NCBI RefSeq assembly: GCF_003703975.1
Contig: NZ_QTJY01000009.1
Location: forward strand, 62,001-126,000
DNA from: Larkinella soli
GTDB lineage: Bacteria > Bacteroidota > Bacteroidia > Cytophagales > Spirosomataceae
Direction: 5' to 3'
Length of the DNA stretch: 64,000 nt
The notes under the pieces are model-generated. The model was not told the DNA's origin, did no database searches, and saw only the letters and a list, made by a program, of their open reading frames with translations. Below are positions 61,157-64,000 of the stretch, one piece after another. Position 1 is the stretch's first letter. Each line of letters starts with the position of its first letter. Made by a program: the position numbers and the translations under genes.

Positions 61157-61187
61157 CAAAGATGAAATGCTTTATGTGTATGTGCAA
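61157..61187 (-). promoter_or_regulatory. Candidate Bacteroidota promoter of lipoprotein A
   Basis: On the minus strand TTG (61185-61187), a 20-base spacer, then CATCTTTG (61157-61164), one mismatch from TAnnTTTG. The same arrangement at the same distance from the start codon is found before paralogue B (62572-62602); 32 of 38 bases match between 61151-61188 and 62566-62603. Confidence 0.6.
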
Positions 61188-61275
61188 GTATATGGCTGAT
61201 AAATATCATGAGGTGTAACTGAAATAAGCCTTTGTTTTACAAGTGGTTGCACAAATGCCTGTTGTAGAAACAGCC

Positions 61276-61587
61276 TCAACCCTCATTGAGAGTGCGTTCC
61301 CCGCTGAAGGTGGTTTTGCGCTGGGTGAGGGAAATGGAGATGGGACTGTCATTAGTGGGGCTTCCTGTGGTCAGGTCAAGCTTCTGAAGGGATGCAGAAA
61401 GCAGGTACACCCCACCGGTGAGAAAAGAGCGGGAGTTGAAGTCACCCCGGATGATGATCTTGCCCTGGTGTTGGGCATTCTGCTGATAGACGGCACCCTC
61501 GATGGGCAGGCTGACGGTGAGTTTCTGAGCCTGAGCGCTCTCCACAGCACTCCAGCTTAACAGAATAACAAGTAACTTTCTGAGCAT
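61276..61587 (-). pseudogene. Truncated duplicate of the acetylesterase 5' end
   Basis: A 103-codon frame with its own signal peptide (LRKLLVILLSWSAVESAQAQ) whose residues 21-94 align with residues 22-95 of the esterase at 56692-60183: LTVSLPIEGAVYQQNAQHQG against LNVSVPFDGTVYQQDGNGRG, then FNSRSFLTGG against FNSKTFLSGG and KLDLTTGSPT against RLDLTTGNPT. Roughly half the positions are the same by eye. After KTTFS the match stops and the frame ends eight codons later. The esterase catalytic part is absent, so this is a remnant; a small secreted protein from it is possible. Confidence 0.8.
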
Positions 61588-61634
61588 GTAAAAACATTGT
61601 TAATTATGTACAAACAAGTTAAAAGCAGAAATAA

Positions 61635-62546
61635 TTAAGGGCAATCGTACTCATAGTCATAAACACCAACTCCATGCAGATTGTCTTCGATCAGCCAGCC
61701 GGGCACTAATGACTTCCCATGCACAATACGCCGGCGGACCTGACCGTGTTGGTCATAGAGATAGGTGTAGATTTTCTGATAGACATATCCTCGTGGATAT
61801 TCCGAATGCTGCGTTTCCCAAAGCTCTTTTACCGGCAGGTTCCGGTTTGAGTTTCCATCCATCTGAAAAAGGGTTGGCAAGTCGGGGCGGGTGGGATGGT
61901 AGAAATAATGATTAATCTGGCGATCATAGAAGTGCCATTGGCCATTACCGAGTTGGTCACAATACTGATAAAGAATACGTTGAACGAGATTGCCATTTTC
62001 ATACGTGTGACTCGCACCGGGGCATTTTTGGTCGTCATCAACCAATTGGTCCTGGTCATTATATATATAATAACTCTTTCCCAAGCCTTTAAAGCGTGTT
62101 CGCAGGCCCTTTTCATTCAGTTGAATGGTATCCACTCTAACGGATTGCCCGATGCCTTTGATTATATCTTCTTTTATACAAATAGCATAATCTGTGGTAT
62201 AAACGTAACGACAGCTATTGACATAGTTTTCTATGTCATATTCTTTGAAGGTTTTTATTCTAGAATTGGAGTCGTACGTGTATACTCCTTTATAAACTAT
62301 GCTCACATTAACATTCTTACCATCTTCCAAGGTAATGGTTTCAGGTTCCCAAATCTGTTCTTTGGTGCGTCCAGCAGAAGGCTCTTTATAGGAAATCTTC
62401 ACAATTTTGCAGCCTTGGGGAGGCAAAGGCAAGTGAGTAGGGTCTGTGAAGAGTTTTTCGCCCGGATCCGGGTTCTGATCTTTCTTGCAACTAAGGGCCA
62501 GTGAGAATAGCAGCAGGAAAAATGTAGAGTAAGAAAGGGATTTCAT
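61635..62546 (-). CDS. Lipoprotein with YD-like repeats, paralogue B
   Basis: A 303-residue lipoprotein (MKSLSYSTFFLLLFSLALSC, Cys20) paralogous to 60244-61131. Shared features are LFTDPTHLPLPPQGCKIVKI, GVYTYDSNSRIKTFKEYDIE, YTYLYDQHGQVRRRIVHGKS and the end VYDYEYDCP. It lies 48 bp from the broken esterase copy in the same orientation, matching the order at 60244 and 56692. Function unknown. Confidence 0.8.
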   Translation of the reverse strand: MKSLSYSTFFLLLFSLALSCKKDQNPDPGEKLFTDPTHLPLPPQGCKIVKISYKEPSAGRTKEQIWEPETITLEDGKNVNVSIVYKGVYTYDSNSRIKTFKEYDIENYVNSCRYVYTTDYAICIKEDIIKGIGQSVRVDTIQLNEKGLRTRFKGLGKSYYIYNDQDQLVDDDQKCPGASHTYENGNLVQRILYQYCDQLGNGQWHFYDRQINHYFYHPTRPDLPTLFQMDGNSNRNLPVKELWETQHSEYPRGYVYQKIYTYLYDQHGQVRRRIVHGKSLVPGWLIEDNLHGVGVYDYEYDCP

Positions 62547-62571
62547 AGGCTGAATCGGTCGTAAGGATGTT

Positions 62572-62602
62572 CAAAAATGAAAAGGTTTATGTGTATATGC
62601 AA
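62572..62602 (-). promoter_or_regulatory. Candidate Bacteroidota promoter of lipoprotein B
   Basis: On the minus strand TTG (62600-62602), a 20-base spacer, then CATTTTTG (62572-62579), one mismatch from TAnnTTTG. It sits at the same distance upstream of its gene as the element before paralogue A. Confidence 0.6.
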
Positions 62603-62811
62603 GAATTTAACTTAGATTTGTTAAACTTTGTTACTCAATTATTACTCTGATTTACAATAGGTTATTAATTTGAGGTGGGAGGGAACAAGTTAAATGAGAT
62701 TATCATAGGTGCCCTGGACGGCAGTCTGGTTATTCAGGAAAGCAGACGCCCTGCTGGCGAGTCGAGAGCGGTCGTTTTGGGCTAAAGCAGTAGAGGGAAG
62801 CTATAACAGTC

Positions 62812-63297
62812 CTAATAATCCTTCAGGAAAACCTGAAAGAATCCGTCTTTCACCTGAACTTCCTCCCGGCTCAGGCTGTCGATGGCCGAAAAGGAAAAAG
62901 TACCTCGAATAATCCTTTTTCCTTCGATCAGTAAATCACTGATCTGAATGATGCCGGTATGGATTGTATCTGTCTTGTATCTCTTTCCCTTTTCCAAATA
63001 GATAGCACTTCCTTCGTTGGTTGAGTTGAGCCTGTAAGTTCCAACTTTAAGTGCATGGGGCAGTTTAATTCCTAAGCCTATATATTTACTACCATTTCGA
63101 GCATCAATAATTAAGGTTTTCATTGAGTCCATGGTGTAGGCATTCAGCGGATTGGACTTCCAGGGGCCGCTGGGGGCGAATCGCTCGCCGTTAACCTGGC
63201 AATGGAAGCGGTCACAGGTGTTGCAGGGGGCCGGGTCGGGCGACTTACAGGTCACCAGGAGGGACACAATCAGGGCAACCAGCAGGAATCGTTTCAT
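62812..63297 (-). CDS. Small lipoprotein, DUF6252-like
   Basis: A 161-residue lipoprotein (MKRFLLVALIVSLLVTCKSP, Cys17). The mature part starts with a cysteine cluster (PCNTCDRFHCQVNGERFAPS) and continues as a beta-sandwich: LIIDARNGSKYIGLGIKLPH, VGTYRLNSTNEGSAIYLEKG and IIRGTFSFSAIDSL with a final strand EEVQVKDGFFQVFL. This pattern (F.C.VNG..F.P; G.F.F.A; ..G.F) fits a small Bacteroidota lipoprotein family of unknown function. It precedes the lipoprotein pair on the same strand. Confidence 0.75.
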   Translation of the reverse strand: MKRFLLVALIVSLLVTCKSPDPAPCNTCDRFHCQVNGERFAPSGPWKSNPLNAYTMDSMKTLIIDARNGSKYIGLGIKLPHALKVGTYRLNSTNEGSAIYLEKGKRYKTDTIHTGIIQISDLLIEGKRIIRGTFSFSAIDSLSREEVQVKDGFFQVFLKDY

Positions 63298-63742
63298 CAG
63301 TTTCCGGATTGACAGTGAACATGCATGACTCAGGTACGCTGATTTTTAGGGAGGTAAGAAAAAATAGACCGCACCAAAAAAAGGAGCACACCGAATGAAA
63401 ATACAAGGGCTATTTATTGAATGGTCAACCAAGTGAACTCTTCTTTTAGCTGCGTTTACAAGAGATTGATGATTGTCATTTACTGGTAACCATTGGTCAG
63501 TACACTCTAAGGGACCTCATACACGATGCCATCGTCGAAATCTCGGCTGTTTTTAACCACCTACTGTTCTTTAAGCAATAAGTTCCTACTCACTTTGCCC
63601 TAAAAGGAATAGAGAGGGGGCAGATTAGGTTGGGGTCGGTGAACAGCAGTACTAAATACCTGGAATAACAAAGCGACTTCATAGGTACGTGCAAACCGGC
63701 CTTAGATCGAACGGAATTGAAGTGGTTACTTTCACTGAATAA
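63298..63742. other. 445-bp AT-rich gap without a recognised gene
   Basis: No open frame of good coding character was found. On the minus strand short stretches such as SRDFDDGIVYEVP and QWLPVNDNHQSLVNAAKRR read as protein-like but are broken by stops and frame changes, so decayed coding DNA is possible. The upstream region of the lipoprotein at 62812-63297 is included here. Confidence 0.4.
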
Positions 63743-64000
63743 TCAGGGGATTCGCTTATATTGACTTACCGAGCCGTCATAGTCTTCGATAGATAATTCA
63801 CCCGCATCGACAGAGAAAGGGAGCAGGCCCGGGCCAAAGGGGGCAAAGTCGCCGGGGCAATAGAAACTGAACTCAATCTGGGAGTTGCTCACGTGAAACC
63901 GACCGGCCCGGCGACAGTCCGTAGGTTTGGCCCTCTTTCCAGGATCGTAGCGGTAAACACTGTCTGGTTTAACAAATTCGAGCACCCCGGAATCAGACCC
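63743..64000 (-). CDS. C-terminal part of a gene cut by the right edge, probable small secreted protein
   Basis: The frame is open from 64000 to the TGA/TAA at 63743, giving 85 codons with no stop before the edge (GSDSGVLEFVKPDSVYRYDP at the cut end). The visible part has a cysteine pair (TDCRRAGRFHVSNSQIEFSF, YCPGDFAPFGPGLLPFSVDA) and ends GSVSQYKRIP. It resembles small Bacteroidota lipoproteins with a beta-rich domain. The start lies outside the window. Confidence 0.55.
   Translation of the reverse strand, partial: GSDSGVLEFVKPDSVYRYDPGKRAKPTDCRRAGRFHVSNSQIEFSFYCPGDFAPFGPGLLPFSVDAGELSIEDYDGSVSQYKRIP

Noticed and set aside
61243-61560. 105-codon + strand frame
   Set aside because: It lies opposite the esterase fragment, whose minus-strand frame shows homology to the full esterase.
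60244-62546. RHS/YD-repeat toxin system
   Set aside because: The proteins are short lipoproteins with only a few YD-like strands, lacking the RHS core, C-terminal toxin and immunity gene.
62709-62912. 67-codon + strand frame near the small lipoprotein
   Set aside because: No coding character and it overlaps the end of the lipoprotein at 62812-63297 on the other strand.

Overview
No tools were run; every call below comes from reading the sequence and the translated products. The window looks like chromosome from a GC-rich member of the Bacteroidota, most likely order Cytophagales (Spirosoma/Larkinella-like). The signs are two SusC/SusD pairs, FtsX-type permeases of the kind common in that order, a PadR-plus-permease pair with an N-terminal prefix domain, a type IX secretion sorting domain, many lipoproteins, and candidate promoters of the Bacteroidota form (TTG or TTTG, about 19-20 bases, TAnnTTTG). 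The genus cannot be fixed from this. No tRNA, rRNA, CRISPR array, intact insertion sequence or phage was seen.

Layout. 1-8.4 kb: two large ABC-type permeases, the first cut by the left edge and preceded by its PadR regulator; a Rad52-like annealing protein with a tiny partner; a decayed short-chain dehydrogenase; small hypotheticals; a YafY/WYL regulator with a glyoxalase-fold gene. 8.7-16.6 kb: a compact saccharide operon on the + strand (GT4, GmhB-like HAD phosphatase, GT9, NodU-type carbamoyltransferase, GT2, GT9) that meets a GT4 and a tiny membrane protein from the other strand. 17-18.3 kb: two signalling proteins, one a LytTR protein with reversed domain order. 18.6-31.4 kb: a trehalose/alpha-glucan region: a Tat-type Gfo/Idh oxidoreductase, a TreY-MalQ fusion, TreZ, two further GH13 enzymes, an orphan HigA-like repressor with a strong inverted-repeat operator, and two tandem DUF421 membrane proteins with zinc-ribbon-like tails.

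31.5-37.6 kb: a polysaccharide utilisation locus (SusC, SusD, GH30). 37.8-46.4 kb: hypotheticals, an Old Yellow Enzyme with a Crp/Fnr-type regulator, a three-part secreted protein (SGNH hydrolase, membrane-bound dehydrogenase, cytochrome c), a GH29 fucosidase, palindromic repeats, a decayed gene and a DinB protein. 46.6-56.6 kb: an M14 peptidase facing a sigma/FecR/STN-SusC/SusD uptake unit. 56.7-64 kb: a large secreted sialate O-acetylesterase-like protein with lectin modules, then AT-richer sequence holding two paralogous lipoproteins, a broken duplicate of the esterase 5' end, another lipoprotein, and a gene cut by the right edge.

How the genes fit together (inference). TreY plus TreZ can make trehalose from the ends of malto-oligosaccharides, and MalQ and the GH13 enzymes remodel the same chains. 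The saccharide operon should build a carbamoylated, probably heptose-containing surface glycan. The SusC/SusD sets, GH30, GH29, M14 peptidase and acetylesterase describe a scavenger of glycans and peptides. No single gene set here is a proven new system. The best candidates for follow-up are the carbamoyltransferase operon, the duplicated-then-broken esterase/lipoprotein block with its conserved promoter, and the reversed LytTR-receiver protein.
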